A stretch of DNA of 64,000 nucleotides from Chloroflexota bacterium (GCA_026707225.1 JAPOXG010000031.1:25890-89889); one strand, 5' to 3'. Shown: positions 26,899 to 37,200, counted from the first letter of the stretch. Numbers and translations: made by a program. The notes: generated by a model from the sequence alone, not told the origin.

Positions 26899-27858
26899 AT
26901 GAAACTTCTGACCTACGACTCCGGCAGTGGACCGCGCTGCGGCGTTCTGCGCGAGGATTCGATAATCGACGTGACGGCCTTGCTGGGCGTCGAGCACAGC
27001 TTGCCCGATGTACAGGCGCTGCTCGAACTCCCCGACTCGCCGATTGACCGCGTTAGAGACGCGTTGGCTGTTGATTTCGCCGCGCCGTCCGTGCCGCTGG
27101 CCATGGTCCGGTTGCGGGCGCCGGTGCTGCAGCCGCCGACCGTGCGCGACTTCTTCAGCTATGAGGGACACGCCAGCGGTCAAGGAGCGCGGACGCTGCA
27201 CGAGGCTTGGTATCGTTTGCCCATATTTTATTTTTCCAACACCCTGCGCATCTTTGGGCATGAGGACGTGGTGCCAATTCCTTCGGCGACCGATCGGCTG
27301 GACTTCGAGCTGGAGCTCGGCTGCGTCATCGGCCGCGAAGGGAGCGACATCCGGGCCCCCGATGCGCTGGATTACATCGCCGGCTTCTGCATCTTTAATG
27401 ACTGGAGCGCGCGCGATTTGCAGTTTGACGAAATGGCGGTTGGGCTTGGACCGGCCAAGGGCAAAGACGCCGCCACCACGCTCGGTCCCTGGCTGGTGAC
27501 GACAGATGAAATGGCGCCCTACTTGCGTGAGGGCCGGCTGCGGGTCAAGTGCGCGGTCACTGTCAACGGCGATGTCTGGCTGGAAGCGGGTGATGGCGGC
27601 GCCGCGCATCACAGCTGGGGCGATTATGTCGAGCGCGCTTCCAAGGACAGCCGCATCGTGCCCGGTGATGTGCTGGGCAGCGGCACGGTCTCGGGCGGCT
27701 CCGTCCCCGAGGCGATCGCGCGCGGCATCGACTCCGCCCGCTACCTGCAGCCGGGCGATGTCGTCGAGCTGGAAGTGGAGGGCATCGGTACGCTGCGCAA
27801 CACCCTCGGTCCCAAAGAGAACGTCGATCCTGATTATCGCTACAAGCCCAGAGCGTAG
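26899..27858 (+). CDS. Fumarylacetoacetase-fold (FAH) family hydrolase
   Basis: FAH-family enzyme of 319 aa. Metal-binding acidic residues are seen in DFELELGCVIG and FNDWSARDLQ, and the family ending IGTLRNTLG is present. Members hydrolyse C-C bonds of acylpyruvates or dehydrate 2-keto-3-deoxy sugar acids. As the last gene of the sugar operon, the latter would suit a pathway ending in a keto-deoxy acid; this is inference. The ATG at 26899 is preferred over an in-frame ATG that overlaps the ThuA gene, because MKLLTYDSG is the standard family start. After it no gene is seen until 28093. Confidence 0.88.
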   Translation: MKLLTYDSGSGPRCGVLREDSIIDVTALLGVEHSLPDVQALLELPDSPIDRVRDALAVDFAAPSVPLAMVRLRAPVLQPPTVRDFFSYEGHASGQGARTLHEAWYRLPIFYFSNTLRIFGHEDVVPIPSATDRLDFELELGCVIGREGSDIRAPDALDYIAGFCIFNDWSARDLQFDEMAVGLGPAKGKDAATTLGPWLVTTDEMAPYLREGRLRVKCAVTVNGDVWLEAGDGGAAHHSWGDYVERASKDSRIVPGDVLGSGTVSGGSVPEAIARGIDSARYLQPGDVVELEVEGIGTLRNTLGPKENVDPDYRYKPRA

Positions 27859-28092
27859 CGCAATTGAAGGCCAACGGTAGGATCTGTCGGAACCCCCATT
27901 ACTAAAACGGTCGCATCTTGCGCTTGCGCCCCCGGGTGGCCAATCCCAAGTTTGTCGTAATTTGGCTGTTGATTGTAAATGCTCGCGCCAAGCTAAAATA
28001 GGCGGATCATCAAGCGGAAGATCTAGTTTTTCCAGGCGGGCGGAAAGCCACTCATTGCGCGCTGGCAGGCTGCTCCTCCTGCGCCGTAACTC

Positions 28093-29091
28093 TTAGCTCT
28101 CGTGAACACTCTGTTCCTTACAATAGCGGCGGTACATCTCAAAAATATCCACGCCCATCTGCTTAAAGACATGGATCATATCGATATGCACCCAGTTGGT
28201 GAGGAGCAGATCATCGCGGCGTTCCCAGAAGTCCATAATGCGCCAGTGCAGCGAATTCCCCGTAGCCGGTATGGTGAGGAACTCACCATTATGTACAGCG
28301 ACCAGGCTTGGCCAACCGCTGGACACGGCGAAGCGCCCTTCGGCGTAGCGGGCATTATGTGATCCCTCCCATGTTCCGGACAAGCCGTGTAAGAACACCT
28401 CGTGCACCCGATCGAGAAACTCCGCGAGCGAACGCGCAGTGCCGATGCCGCTGGGGCTGTTCCAGACCATTTCTGGATCCCAATAAAGTTTCATCGGTTG
28501 GTCTTTGCGCACCAGCCCAAACAGCATGGCTTCCACCAGCAGCAGCGTTTTGCGTGTCTCGGCCGGTTCTTGCTCGCTCTGCAGGACACCGCTACCGATC
28601 TTTACTTTCGGACGCAGCCCTTCAATTGCCGGCGCGTCCCATCCCAACTGGAAACCTCCTTGCTGCATTACGTCAAGGAGGTCAAGCAGAAAGTACGTCT
28701 TGACGATCTTGCCCGCATCCAGCGACATGATCTCGCCGAAGCGAATCAGGGTCTTTTCGCCGGTCGCGGCGATGCCATTCCAATCTTCGACGAAGGTGCC
28801 GCTGAAGTAGCCGGAGGCGCTCACCCAGTCTTGGTCTCGGTAGCGTCCCGCCAGCAACACATCGCATTCACGCTGCAGATCGGGCAATGAATGCAAGAGT
28901 GGCTGCCAGAAACAATCGACGAGCGCATCGGCGCCTTGGATGTCGTTGTAGGGTTCGGGGCCGTGCCAGGCGATGTCTTCATGCGTATAGGTCTTGATGA
29001 TATCCGACACTTCGCTCGCGTCCGAGTCATTCATTGCCTTCCAGAACGCGCTGATGGTGTCCCGGTTCTGCTGCGATGTAGACATTGCCAT
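28093..29091 (-). CDS. Two-domain SnoaL-like (NTF2-fold, ester-cyclase type) protein
   Basis: 332-aa protein made of two SnoaL-like NTF2-fold domains, about residues 10-160 and 180-320. Typical stretches are FWQPLLHSLPDL and GNSLHWRIMDFW...NWVHIDMIHVFKQMGVDIF. SnoaL proteins close polyketide rings, but most bacterial two-domain relatives have unknown roles, often near sugar or aromatic catabolism genes. It is the last gene of a minus-strand sugar ABC operon, 116 bp after the MalG-type gene. A shortened, frameshifted relative lies at 33743-34241 at the other end of the same locus. Confidence 0.8.
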   Translation of the reverse strand: MAMSTSQQNRDTISAFWKAMNDSDASEVSDIIKTYTHEDIAWHGPEPYNDIQGADALVDCFWQPLLHSLPDLQRECDVLLAGRYRDQDWVSASGYFSGTFVEDWNGIAATGEKTLIRFGEIMSLDAGKIVKTYFLLDLLDVMQQGGFQLGWDAPAIEGLRPKVKIGSGVLQSEQEPAETRKTLLLVEAMLFGLVRKDQPMKLYWDPEMVWNSPSGIGTARSLAEFLDRVHEVFLHGLSGTWEGSHNARYAEGRFAVSSGWPSLVAVHNGEFLTIPATGNSLHWRIMDFWERRDDLLLTNWVHIDMIHVFKQMGVDIFEMYRRYCKEQSVHES

Positions 29092-29207
29092 CTGAAATCT
29101 CCTGACCTTGTTCGATATGCCTTAGCCTCTTCAACTGCTCACAGAAATCGTCAATGGATACGCCGATTGCCTGACATTCTTACACACTTGCTTTAACGCG
29201 AACGACT

Positions 29208-30212
29208 CTAACCCTTCACAGCGCCGGCCGACAATCCTTTGACCAGATGCTTCTGGAAGAAAAGGATCACGACGATGATCGGTATCGTCGCCGAAACCGA
29301 AGCGGCCGCCGCCAGCGTCAACTGCGCCGGATCCTCCGCGCCCGTGTAGCGCGAAATCGCGACCGGCAGCGTCCAGTTGGTTTGCGTCAGGACGCGCACC
29401 AGCAAGAATTCATTGTAGGCCAGCAGCAGGGTGAAAAGCGCGGTCGAGATAATGCCGGGCCAAGCCACCGGCACGATGACGTTCAGGAAAGAGGTCAGGC
29501 GGTTGGCGCCATCGACCATCGCCGATTCTTCGAGGTCTTTGGGCACATCCATGAAAAAGCTGCGCAGCATCCAGATCGTGAAGGGCTGATTAACCGCGAC
29601 CAGGGCGATGATCACCAGGATATGCGTATCGAGCAAATTGGTCAGCGACCCGATCCAGAAATATGGCAGCACGAAAGCCAGGCGCGGCAGCGCGCGGAAA
29701 GCCAGCGCCGCGATCAGAATGACGACGGCCGCCATGCCGGCATAGCGCGCCAGGGCATAACCGGCCAGGCAGCCAATGCTGATCGACGTGAGGATGGTGA
29801 ATACGGTGACGATGATGGTGTTGATGAAATACTTGTAATACTTCTGCATATAGACCAATTGCGGGATCGCCCAGAGCAAGAGGCCATACCCGATCAAGCC
29901 GCCAATGTAAATCCAAGTCGACTTGAGCGGTATGTAGCGAGCGAAAAGCATAAGGCAAGTGATGATGACCGCCGCCATCAAGATGAAGTAACCAACAGAC
30001 GAGTCGGCGTCCGGCAGAGAGCGGATCCAGACTTCCTGGTAATTCTTCCAAGTGGGCTGGAATATGAATACCGGTACGCGCGAAAAGGCGTCTTTGAAAG
30101 TCTTAAACGATTGCAAGGTGGTCCAGAAGAAGGGCACCAGGCTGTAGACGGCGAATACGACCAGCACGAAATGTACAAAGACGCGGCCGGCGGGGCTATT
30201 GACGCGGTCCAT
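29208..30212 (-). CDS. Sugar ABC importer permease, MalG family, with an extra membrane hairpin
   Basis: Permease of 334 aa, about 50 residues longer than usual for MalG. The normal first helix and the EAA loop (ESAMVDGANRLTSFLNVIVP) and ending HLVKGLSAGAVKG are present. Between helix 1 and helix 2 there is an insertion with two added hydrophobic segments, GYFILMAAVIITCLMLFA and TWIYIGGLIGYGLLLWAI (about residues 73-112). It is separated by one base from the MalF-type partner. Together with the binding protein at 31204-32496 it forms a second CUT1-type importer, again without its own ATPase. Confidence 0.9.
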   Translation of the reverse strand: MDRVNSPAGRVFVHFVLVVFAVYSLVPFFWTTLQSFKTFKDAFSRVPVFIFQPTWKNYQEVWIRSLPDADSSVGYFILMAAVIITCLMLFARYIPLKSTWIYIGGLIGYGLLLWAIPQLVYMQKYYKYFINTIIVTVFTILTSISIGCLAGYALARYAGMAAVVILIAALAFRALPRLAFVLPYFWIGSLTNLLDTHILVIIALVAVNQPFTIWMLRSFFMDVPKDLEESAMVDGANRLTSFLNVIVPVAWPGIISTALFTLLLAYNEFLLVRVLTQTNWTLPVAISRYTGAEDPAQLTLAAAASVSATIPIIVVILFFQKHLVKGLSAGAVKG

Positions 30213-30213
30213 G

Positions 30214-31077
30214 CTAGCGCTCCGCGATCTGTTCTTTGTACATCAGATAAAGGAAGGGCACGAGCACGACCATGATGCCGATTACGGTCAAAATCGCCAT
30301 GGCATTGGACTTGCCCAGTCGCTGAAACTGCATCGCGGTCAGGAAGGTATAGGTCATGACCGTATCGGCCTTGAATTGCGGATTCAGCTCGGACAGGACA
30401 AATACGCTGTCGAAGACACGGTAGGAATCCATGATCGAAAAGAGCAGGATGAAAACAGTGAGTGAGCTGACGTAGGGGATGACGATGTGGCGGATCTTCT
30501 GAAGGCGGCTGGCGCCATCGATGGACGCCGCTTCAATCATTTCCGCTGGCAGCGTCTGCAAGCCGGCGAAATAGACGACGATGGTGAAAGGCGTGACATA
30601 CCAGATGCCGAAGATGATGATCAGCGTCTTGACCGAAGTCTCGTTGACGCGGAAGCGTGTGCCGGTCAATTCTTGATAAATCCAGGTCAATAAGCCCGAC
30701 GGCTCCCAGAGCTGCTTGAACATGATGGTGCCGATGACGGGCACGATGATGAAGGGCAACAGGAATATCGAGAGATATACGCCGCGCACCAAGCCGGATA
30801 CCTGGTCGAGGAAAAGCGCAATGATGAAGCCTATCACAACCCAGCTCGGCACGACAATGGCGATATAGAGCGCGGTGAAGTTGAACGAGCGCCAGAAGAG
30901 CGGATCGTCCAGGATTTCGATGTAATTGCGCAAGCCGACGAATTCCGGCGCGGTGATGTTGCGGAAGGTCATGTATTGCATGGCGAGCCACAGAGCCATC
31001 AGGAGGGGCACAACCATCAGCAGCAGCATGACGAGAATGCTGGGCGAGGCGAAGGCGAAGAACGTCTTGCGTTTCAT
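30214..31077 (-). CDS. Sugar ABC importer permease, MalF family
   Basis: Permease of 287 aa with six helices and the EAA loop AASIDGASRLQKIRHIVIP. The ATG at 31077 is chosen: AAGGA lies 5 bp before it and the protein starts MKRKTFFAFASPSILVML. The frame runs upstream to 31185, but that stretch is translated repeat sequence (YGRPTRSP...SRPYSS) and lies in the gap behind the binding-protein gene. Partner of the MalG-type gene that follows after one base. The likely substrate is a sugar or sugar acid. Confidence 0.91.
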   Translation of the reverse strand: MKRKTFFAFASPSILVMLLLMVVPLLMALWLAMQYMTFRNITAPEFVGLRNYIEILDDPLFWRSFNFTALYIAIVVPSWVVIGFIIALFLDQVSGLVRGVYLSIFLLPFIIVPVIGTIMFKQLWEPSGLLTWIYQELTGTRFRVNETSVKTLIIIFGIWYVTPFTIVVYFAGLQTLPAEMIEAASIDGASRLQKIRHIVIPYVSSLTVFILLFSIMDSYRVFDSVFVLSELNPQFKADTVMTYTFLTAMQFQRLGKSNAMAILTVIGIMVVLVPFLYLMYKEQIAER

Positions 31078-31106
31078 TTTTTCCTTTTCGCCCGCTACGA
31101 AGCTGC

Positions 31107-31182
31107 TGTAGGGTCGACTCTGTGAGTCGCCCGCTATGTTAGTAATGCGTGTGACGGGCGACCTGGTTGGTCGCCCATACAG
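31107..31182 (-). repeat. Two palindromic repeats between binding-protein and permease genes
   Basis: Units 31107-31132 (GACTC/GAGTC inner stem) and 31155-31182 (GGGCGACC/GGTCGCCC) sit head to head in the 126-bp gap. The nearest begins 21 bp behind the binding-protein stop, matching the arrangement at 18130. Confidence 0.85.
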
Positions 31183-31203
31183 CATTACCGCGATGGGGTT
31201 GTC

Positions 31204-32496
31204 CTAACCCTCAATGTATCCCTGAGCGGTCGCCTCGGTGATGTAGTCGGCGGCGGCCGTTTCCAGCGCTTCTTCAGCGCTCATGTCGCCGGGCCATACC
31301 AGGGGCAGATACTGCTCCAGCTTGGCGATAGCGATGGAAACCGCTGGGTTGACGGCGTAATTGCCGATGCCGTTGCCAATCGTCTCGTTGGCGGCCGGCA
31401 GATAGGGTCCGCCATATTCAGCAGCCGAATTGCGCGTGGTCGAGCCGACGGCGGCGGCCGCTTGTTGGCTGGCGGCATCAGCCGTCTCCATGATCACCTG
31501 GAAGACCAGGTCCGGATCGTTGGTGGTGTTGGTCGGGATGAAATAGAAATCGAGCCAGGCCGAACCAGCGCGTGGGCCGCCTTCGACGACGCTCGGCGCG
31601 GGCGCATAGCCGATGACATCGCCCAAATCGGTGCGTTCTGGATCAGCCATGGTGGCGGCGCGGCTGGCCCAGATCTTGGTCAGCGGCAGGCCGCCGTTGC
31701 CCATCGCCACCTGAATCACGTTCAGGCCGTAGGCGACGCCATCAGCGCCGACGCAGCGGTTGACGGTTTCGATCATCAGATCGACTGCGGCGACGCCCTC
31801 TTCGCTATTGAAGGCGGGCATATTGTCTTCATCGAGATAATCGCCGCCCATGGCGCGCAGCAGCATGAAGAATTCCAGCTCCCAGGCGCGCGAGCGCGAT
31901 ACATCCATAGCGTAGATCAATTCCCAATCCGGGTTGCCCAAACCGACTTCGTCGCACCAGTTGAGCAAGTCGTCGTAGGTATCCGGGACTTCCCAGCCAT
32001 GCTCTTCAAAGACATCGATGCGGTATACCAGGTGCAGGGTATTGCCGACCACTGGCACACCGTAGATATTGCCGTTGTAGCTGGCGCTGTCCCAATAGCC
32101 TTGCGAAATGTCACCAAGGTCGTACTCATCCCAGTATTTCTCGATCAGATCGTTGAGCGGCATGACCCAGCCAGGCGCGCCCCAGTCGGCGATTTGGCCG
32201 TTGGCGCCGTGCAGGATGTCATAAGGCGAATCACCGCCGCCGGACAGCGCGAGGGCGACCTGCTCGCGCAGCGAGGCCGAATCCAGCAGGTTGGTATTGA
32301 TGGTGAGATTGTCTACTTCGCTGCAGGCTTCCATTTCGGCAGCGTAGAACTCGGTAATGGCGAAGGGCCAGCTGATCATCTCGATCGTCACCGGCTCGGC
32401 CGGCGGCTCGATATTGCAGGCGTCTCCGCTTTGGGCGAATGCCGGGATGCCGATCAGCAATCCCAGCAAGGACAGAAGGACTAGTAACTTGCGCAT
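31204..32496 (-). CDS. Sugar-binding protein of an ABC importer (SBP family 1)
   Basis: Extracytoplasmic binding protein of 430 aa with a Sec signal (MRKLLVLLSLLGLLIGIPAF, cleavage after AFAQ) and no lipobox. Family-1 features include YDILHGANGQIADWGAPGW, YNGNIYGVPVVGNTLHLVYR and the C-terminal ASQQAAAAVGSTTRN. It shares no long identity with the binding protein at 16811, so it likely binds a different carbohydrate. It lies between a LacI-type regulator (118 bp upstream on the same strand) and the MalF permease. Palindromic repeats start 21 bp behind its stop. Confidence 0.92.
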   Translation of the reverse strand: MRKLLVLLSLLGLLIGIPAFAQSGDACNIEPPAEPVTIEMISWPFAITEFYAAEMEACSEVDNLTINTNLLDSASLREQVALALSGGGDSPYDILHGANGQIADWGAPGWVMPLNDLIEKYWDEYDLGDISQGYWDSASYNGNIYGVPVVGNTLHLVYRIDVFEEHGWEVPDTYDDLLNWCDEVGLGNPDWELIYAMDVSRSRAWELEFFMLLRAMGGDYLDEDNMPAFNSEEGVAAVDLMIETVNRCVGADGVAYGLNVIQVAMGNGGLPLTKIWASRAATMADPERTDLGDVIGYAPAPSVVEGGPRAGSAWLDFYFIPTNTTNDPDLVFQVIMETADAASQQAAAAVGSTTRNSAAEYGGPYLPAANETIGNGIGNYAVNPAVSIAIAKLEQYLPLVWPGDMSAEEALETAAADYITEATAQGYIEG

Positions 32497-32525
32497 AACA
32501 TGCTCCTCATACAGTTAGACATGCA

Positions 32526-32542
32526 TTGTGCGTACGATACAA
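32526..32542. promoter_or_regulatory. Possible operator upstream of the sugar-binding-protein gene
   Basis: TTGTGCGTACGATACAA has TTGT/ACAA arms 17 bp overall and contains the palindrome CGTACG. It lies about 30 bp upstream of the binding-protein start and might be a LacI-family operator. The symmetry is partial, so confidence is low. Confidence 0.25.
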
Positions 32543-32613
32543 AAAGGCGCGCTTGGAAGAAGCGACTGCCACCTTTTCCCAAATTGAGGCGCAGCGATGC
32601 GTGGCGTCCATGT

Positions 32614-33639
32614 TCATGCCCTCACGTTTTGACCAGTCGAGCCGCGGGCGATCAACTCCACCGGTAAGATGTGTTGCTGCGATTCCGCGCCGCCGTCTGC
32701 AATTAACTTGAGGAGGCTTTCGACCGCTAGCACTCCCATCTGGGCTGTCGACTGCCGCACGGTTGTCAGCGCCGGCTCGGTCACGCCGGATGACGGAATG
32801 CCGTCGTATCCGGCGACGGACAGGTCTTGTGGCACGCGAATGCCACGCGCCTTGGCGTGTGAAAGCGCCCGAATCGCCAGAGGATCGGTGAAGAACAAGA
32901 TCGCCGTCGGCGGTTCATCCAGCGCCTGGAAAGCGTCAAAAGAACGCCTTTCGTATTCGGTATCCTGTGAGTTCGCAGAAACCACCAAAGAGGCATCATA
33001 GGGGATGCCGGCTTCGCGCAACGCCTGGGCATATCCGGCGTGACGGTCGTCATCGGTTTCATAAACTTCCGGCAGCCGTTCGAAACCAATACGCCGGTGA
33101 CCCAATGCGATCAGATGCTGGGTCAGTAGCCGGGCGCCTTGCACATGATCGGCAGCCACATACGAGACAGCGCTATGCGGAACGCGGCGCGGCAGGAAGA
33201 TATGCGGCATGTCTTCATCCGTCAAAAGCTGCGAAAGCGCTACGGTCTCGCTCAGGCGCGGTGGCCAGGCGATGATGATGCCGTCCACCTCGCGGGAGCG
33301 GCATAGGCTCTTAATCCGCTCCACCCTGCCGACCATTGACGCATAAAGAATCAGGTTGTATTCAGCCTCTTCGGCGACTGTCGCCATGCCGGGGATGAGC
33401 TCGGAAAGAAAGTCGGAAACGCGGTGAATGGGATAGGTGACGACAAGACCAATTTTGTTCGTCCGCTGGCGGCGGAGATTCCGAGCGGCGGCTGAAGGCT
33501 GATAACCGAGCTCTTGGGCGGCCCGCAAGACCCGCGCCTTGGTCTCGGGCGAGACGTACGGGCGGTCGTTCAGCGCCTTGGAAATGGTTGAGCGCGACAC
33601 GCCCAACTCCTTGGAGAGATCTTTGATCGTAACAGGCAT
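32614..33639 (-). CDS. LacI family transcriptional regulator
   Basis: 341-aa LacI-type regulator. The N-terminal helix-turn-helix reads VTIKDLSKELGVSRSTISKAL (residues about 3-22), with the hinge helix near AAARNLRRQ. A periplasmic-binding-protein-like effector domain follows (NKIGLVVTYPIHRVSDF, VDGIIIAWPP, GHRRIGFERLPE, SVAGYDGI). It stands at the head of the sugar ABC genes on the minus strand and probably represses them until a sugar ligand binds. A perfect 14-bp palindrome (33678-33691), 39 bp upstream of its start, is a candidate autoregulatory operator. Confidence 0.93.
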   Translation of the reverse strand: MPVTIKDLSKELGVSRSTISKALNDRPYVSPETKARVLRAAQELGYQPSAAARNLRRQRTNKIGLVVTYPIHRVSDFLSELIPGMATVAEEAEYNLILYASMVGRVERIKSLCRSREVDGIIIAWPPRLSETVALSQLLTDEDMPHIFLPRRVPHSAVSYVAADHVQGARLLTQHLIALGHRRIGFERLPEVYETDDDRHAGYAQALREAGIPYDASLVVSANSQDTEYERRSFDAFQALDEPPTAILFFTDPLAIRALSHAKARGIRVPQDLSVAGYDGIPSSGVTEPALTTVRQSTAQMGVLAVESLLKLIADGGAESQQHILPVELIARGSTGQNVRA

Positions 33640-33677
33640 TCAGTTTGGAGTTGCTCTTTTGACAAAGGAATAACATA

Positions 33678-33691
33678 GGAAATCGATTTCC
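33678..33691. promoter_or_regulatory. Candidate LacI-type operator
   Basis: GGAAATCGATTTCC is a perfect palindrome with a central CG, as LacI-family operators have. It lies between lacI-type gene and the divergent broken SnoaL gene. A TTGACA at 33659-33664 reads toward the latter. Confidence 0.5.
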
Positions 33692-33742
33692 GACAGCTTA
33701 ACATGAACACACATGCTTGGCAAGGGATCGGCGAAAACCAAT

Positions 33743-34241
33743 ATGAATATCAGCACTCACAATGCCAACAAAGAGCGCATCAACATCCTGCGCGCCGCTC
33801 TATACGATATCGAGCCGGCAAAATTGCTGCGGCAGCTGAACGAGGTATTCGCCGCCGTCTGTGTGATTAATCCGGCTTCGCCCCTTGAAGATCTAGACGG
33901 ACCGGCGCAATTGGCATCAGACGCCCTTCCTCAAAGCGATGCCCGATCGATTCGCGTTTCTGGATTAAGGCGTTATGTTCGGCGACGAAGACTATGTCGG
34001 TTTCACTGCCTGGCCCAGCGGCCAATCCACTCTGGTCGGCGTTGGCTGGCTGGGGATCGCGTCGGCCGGTCGAAAACTGACCCGACGAAGCCTGGATTTC
34101 TGGCGCTGTGAAAACGGCGTGATCCGCGAGAATTGGGTGCTGGTTGACCTGCTGCATATCTACGATCAACTCGGCGTTAATGTCTTCGCGCGCATGCGGG
34201 AACTGACGGTGTCGCGGCAAGCGCATCCAATAAAGGTCTGA
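33743..34241 (+). pseudogene. Broken two-domain SnoaL-like gene (internal deletion and frameshift)
   Basis: The first part (from MNISTHNANKERINILRAAL to SPLEDLDGPAQLASDALP) resembles the N-terminus of two-domain SnoaL proteins. It then loses frame near 33920-33970. In another frame, from 33975, GDEDYVGFTAWPSG through SLDFWRCENGVIRENWVLVD to HIYDQLGVNVFARM matches the end of the second domain. Compared with the intact 332-aa relative at 28093-29091 about 200 residues are missing in the middle, and a TAA sits just before the second part. It reads divergently from the LacI-type gene. Confidence 0.7.
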
Positions 34242-34272
34242 GCGCGCTGTGAAAGCCCTGCGAGCCGGCAGT

Positions 34273-37200
34273 TCATCGGATCCCACGATCCGCTGGCGGC
34301 ATGCTCATGTGGCTGCGCCAGCGCGGCAAGCTCGGCAGGTTGGGCGTCTCCAGCGGCAAAGCGCGCACGCCGGTCGCCCGCAAGGTCGTTACCGTCTCGT
34401 CCCGCTCGATCAGGCCTTTGAACCACAAGAAGCGCTCCCCGCGGATGATCTTGCGCGTCCGCTGATACATATCGGGGAAGACCACCACATTGATCAACTC
34501 GAATTCATCTTCCAGAGTGATGAAGCGGATCTCCTTGGCCGTCTCCGGCGCTTGGATGATGACCACCATGCCAGCCGTCTCGACCACCGTCCCTTCACGC
34601 GCCCGCATCATCCCCTTGCTGTGCAGGATGCCCCGCTCATCACAGAACTTGCGGAAGTATTGCATGGGGTGATGCTCGGTCGATAACCCGGTCGCGCCGA
34701 ATTCCATGTTCAGGCGTTCCAGCGCCGTCGGCTCGGGCAATTCAACCTTGGGCGTCCTCAGGCGCAGGGGCAAGCGCCCGCGCGCTTTGTAGAGCAAGCC
34801 CGCATCCCAGAGCAATTGATGGCGCGAGCGATGCCAGCGATCGAGCGCGCCCGCTTGAATCAGCCGCTCGATCAAGCGCAGCGGCAATTTGACTCGCCGG
34901 ATGAAATCGCCCAAGTCGGCGAAGGGTCCGCGCGCGCGCTCAGCCAGCAGCGGATCCAGCCGGTGGCTCTTCAGCCCCTTGACGTAACTGAGCCCGATGC
35001 GGATGGCGCCGTCTTGCACGCTGCAATCGGCGGCGCTGTGGTTGATATCGGGCGCCAGTACGCGGATCCCCTGGCGCATGGCATCGTAGACCAGGGTGCT
35101 GGGCGACCAGAAACCCATCGGCTGGTGATTCAGAATCGCGGCGTAGAAGATCGCCGGATGATGATATTTGAACCAAGCCGACTGATAAGTCAACACCGCG
35201 AAACTGGCGGCGTGGCTCTTGGCGAAGGAATAGGCGCCGAAGCCGCGCAGCTGCCCAAAGATGGTCGCCGCCACTTCTTCATCCACGCCATTTTCCAGCG
35301 CCCCTTCCATGAAGACCGTCTCCAGCTGATCGAGCAGTTGAAACGAATACTTGCTGCCCAGGGCGCGGCGCAGCATCTCGCCCTGCCCGTGGCTGAAGCG
35401 GGCGATATCGTGCGCCACCTTCAGCACCTGCTCCTGCCAGAGGATGACGCCCAGGGTCTCTTCCAGCGCCGGCTTGAGCCGCTCATCGAGGTAGCTGACC
35501 TCTTCAACGCCGCGCCGCCGCCGCAGGTAGGGATGGACCATATTGCCCATGATGGGACCGGGGCGGATCAGGCTGATGGCGATGACCAGATCGAGGAAGC
35601 GCGTCGGTTTCAGGCGCGGCAGGGTGTTCATCTGGGCGCGGCTCTCGCATTGAAAGACGCCGAAGGTCTTGGCTTCCGTGATCATCTGGTAGACGCGCGG
35701 GTCATCAAAGGGGATGCTTTCGGCGTCGATGCCCGCCCGCTCGACCATTTCGCTGATCGCCGCCAGCATGCGCAAGCCCAGCACATCAATCTTGATGATG
35801 CCGGCGTCTTCCAGCGCTTCCTTGTCCCATTGCACCACGGTGCGGTCGGGCATCGCAGCGGGCTCGGTGGGCAAGCGGCGCGAAAGCGGCACATCAGAGA
35901 TGATCTCGCCACCGTTGTGGATGCCGATATGGCGGACATTGCCCAGCAGCTGCTCGCAGGTATCAAAGAAGAGTTCCAGATGCGCCGGGGTATTTTCGCC
36001 GCGCTCTTCCCAATGATCGCGCAAGATTGCGTGCATGGCCGGCGCAAAGCCCCAGGCTTTCGCCACATCGCGGATGACGCTGCGGTGGCGGTAGGTGACG
36101 AAGGTGCAAGCCATGGCCGCGTGCGTCCGTCCGTATTTCTGGTAGAGATACTGAATGACCTCCTCGCGCGTCTCGGCGTCGAAGTCCATATCAATATCGG
36201 GCGTCATCTGCCGCTCTTCCGATAAGAAGCGCTCGAATACCAGGCGGTGTTTGATCGGGTCGACCGGCGCGATCTTCAGCAGATAAGCCACCACTGAATT
36301 GGCTGCCGAGCCGCGCCCCTGGCAGCGAATGCCGCGCTCCCAGGCGAAATGCACAATATCCCAGACCACCAGGAAATAATTGGCCAGCCCGATCGTTTCG
36401 ATGATGTGCAATTCATGCCGCAGGCGTTCTTCCATGTGCGAGCGATAACGATCCGAGCCGCGGCAAAGCTCGGTCAGAAAGCTCTGCGCGCTCATGCCCT
36501 CCAGCAGCGGATACTGCGGCAGCGCCTGCAATTGAGAGGGCAGCTGATAACGGCAAGCTTCCGCGATGCGCAGCGTGTTGCTCAAAGCCCGCGGAAAACG
36601 ATGGAAGAGCGCCGCCATCTCCTCAGCCGGCTTCAAATAGTGCTGCCCGTTGGGGAAGAGCTGCCCGCGCGCCTCGTTCAAGCTGCGGTTGTGGCGGATG
36701 GCGGCCAAGACATCGCCCAAGGGTTTCTCAGCCGGCGTGGGATAATGGACGTGGTTCGCCGCGACATAGCCCAGCTTCAGCGACTCCGCCAGCTCGACCA
36801 AGGCGGCGACGCGCTGATCATCATAGGGGCGGCGGTGATGATGCAGCTCGATCCAAAAGCAGCCTGGGTCAAAGAGCGCCGCATATCGCCGCGCGGCCTC
36901 ACCGGCGGCGCGCATCCCCTCGGCTTCCAGCGCGTGGGCGATCTCGCCTTCGCGCCCGCCGGACAAGGCGATCAGCCCGTCAGTGCGCCCACCCAACTGA
37001 TCGAAGCGCAGCAGGCCTTCGCCCTTCGGCGCTTGATGCTGCGCCTGCGTGATCAGCCAGCAGAGGTTCTCCCAGCCGGCTTCAGTGGCGACGAGGAGGG
37101 TCAGGGCGGCGCCCGATTCGCCAACCCCACCCCCAGTCTTTCTCGCTGTCTGTAGGGGCGAGACTTGTCTCGCCCTCCCGCGCCCCCCAACCCCAGCCTT

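Noticed and set aside
31078..31185. N-terminal extension of the MalF permease at 30214-31077
   Set aside because: It is translated palindromic repeat; the ATG at 31077 has its own ribosome site and gives the family start.
34816..36225. Long plus-strand open frame opposite dnaE2
   Set aside because: Antisense shadow of conserved polymerase motifs; no ribosome site or recognisable domain.
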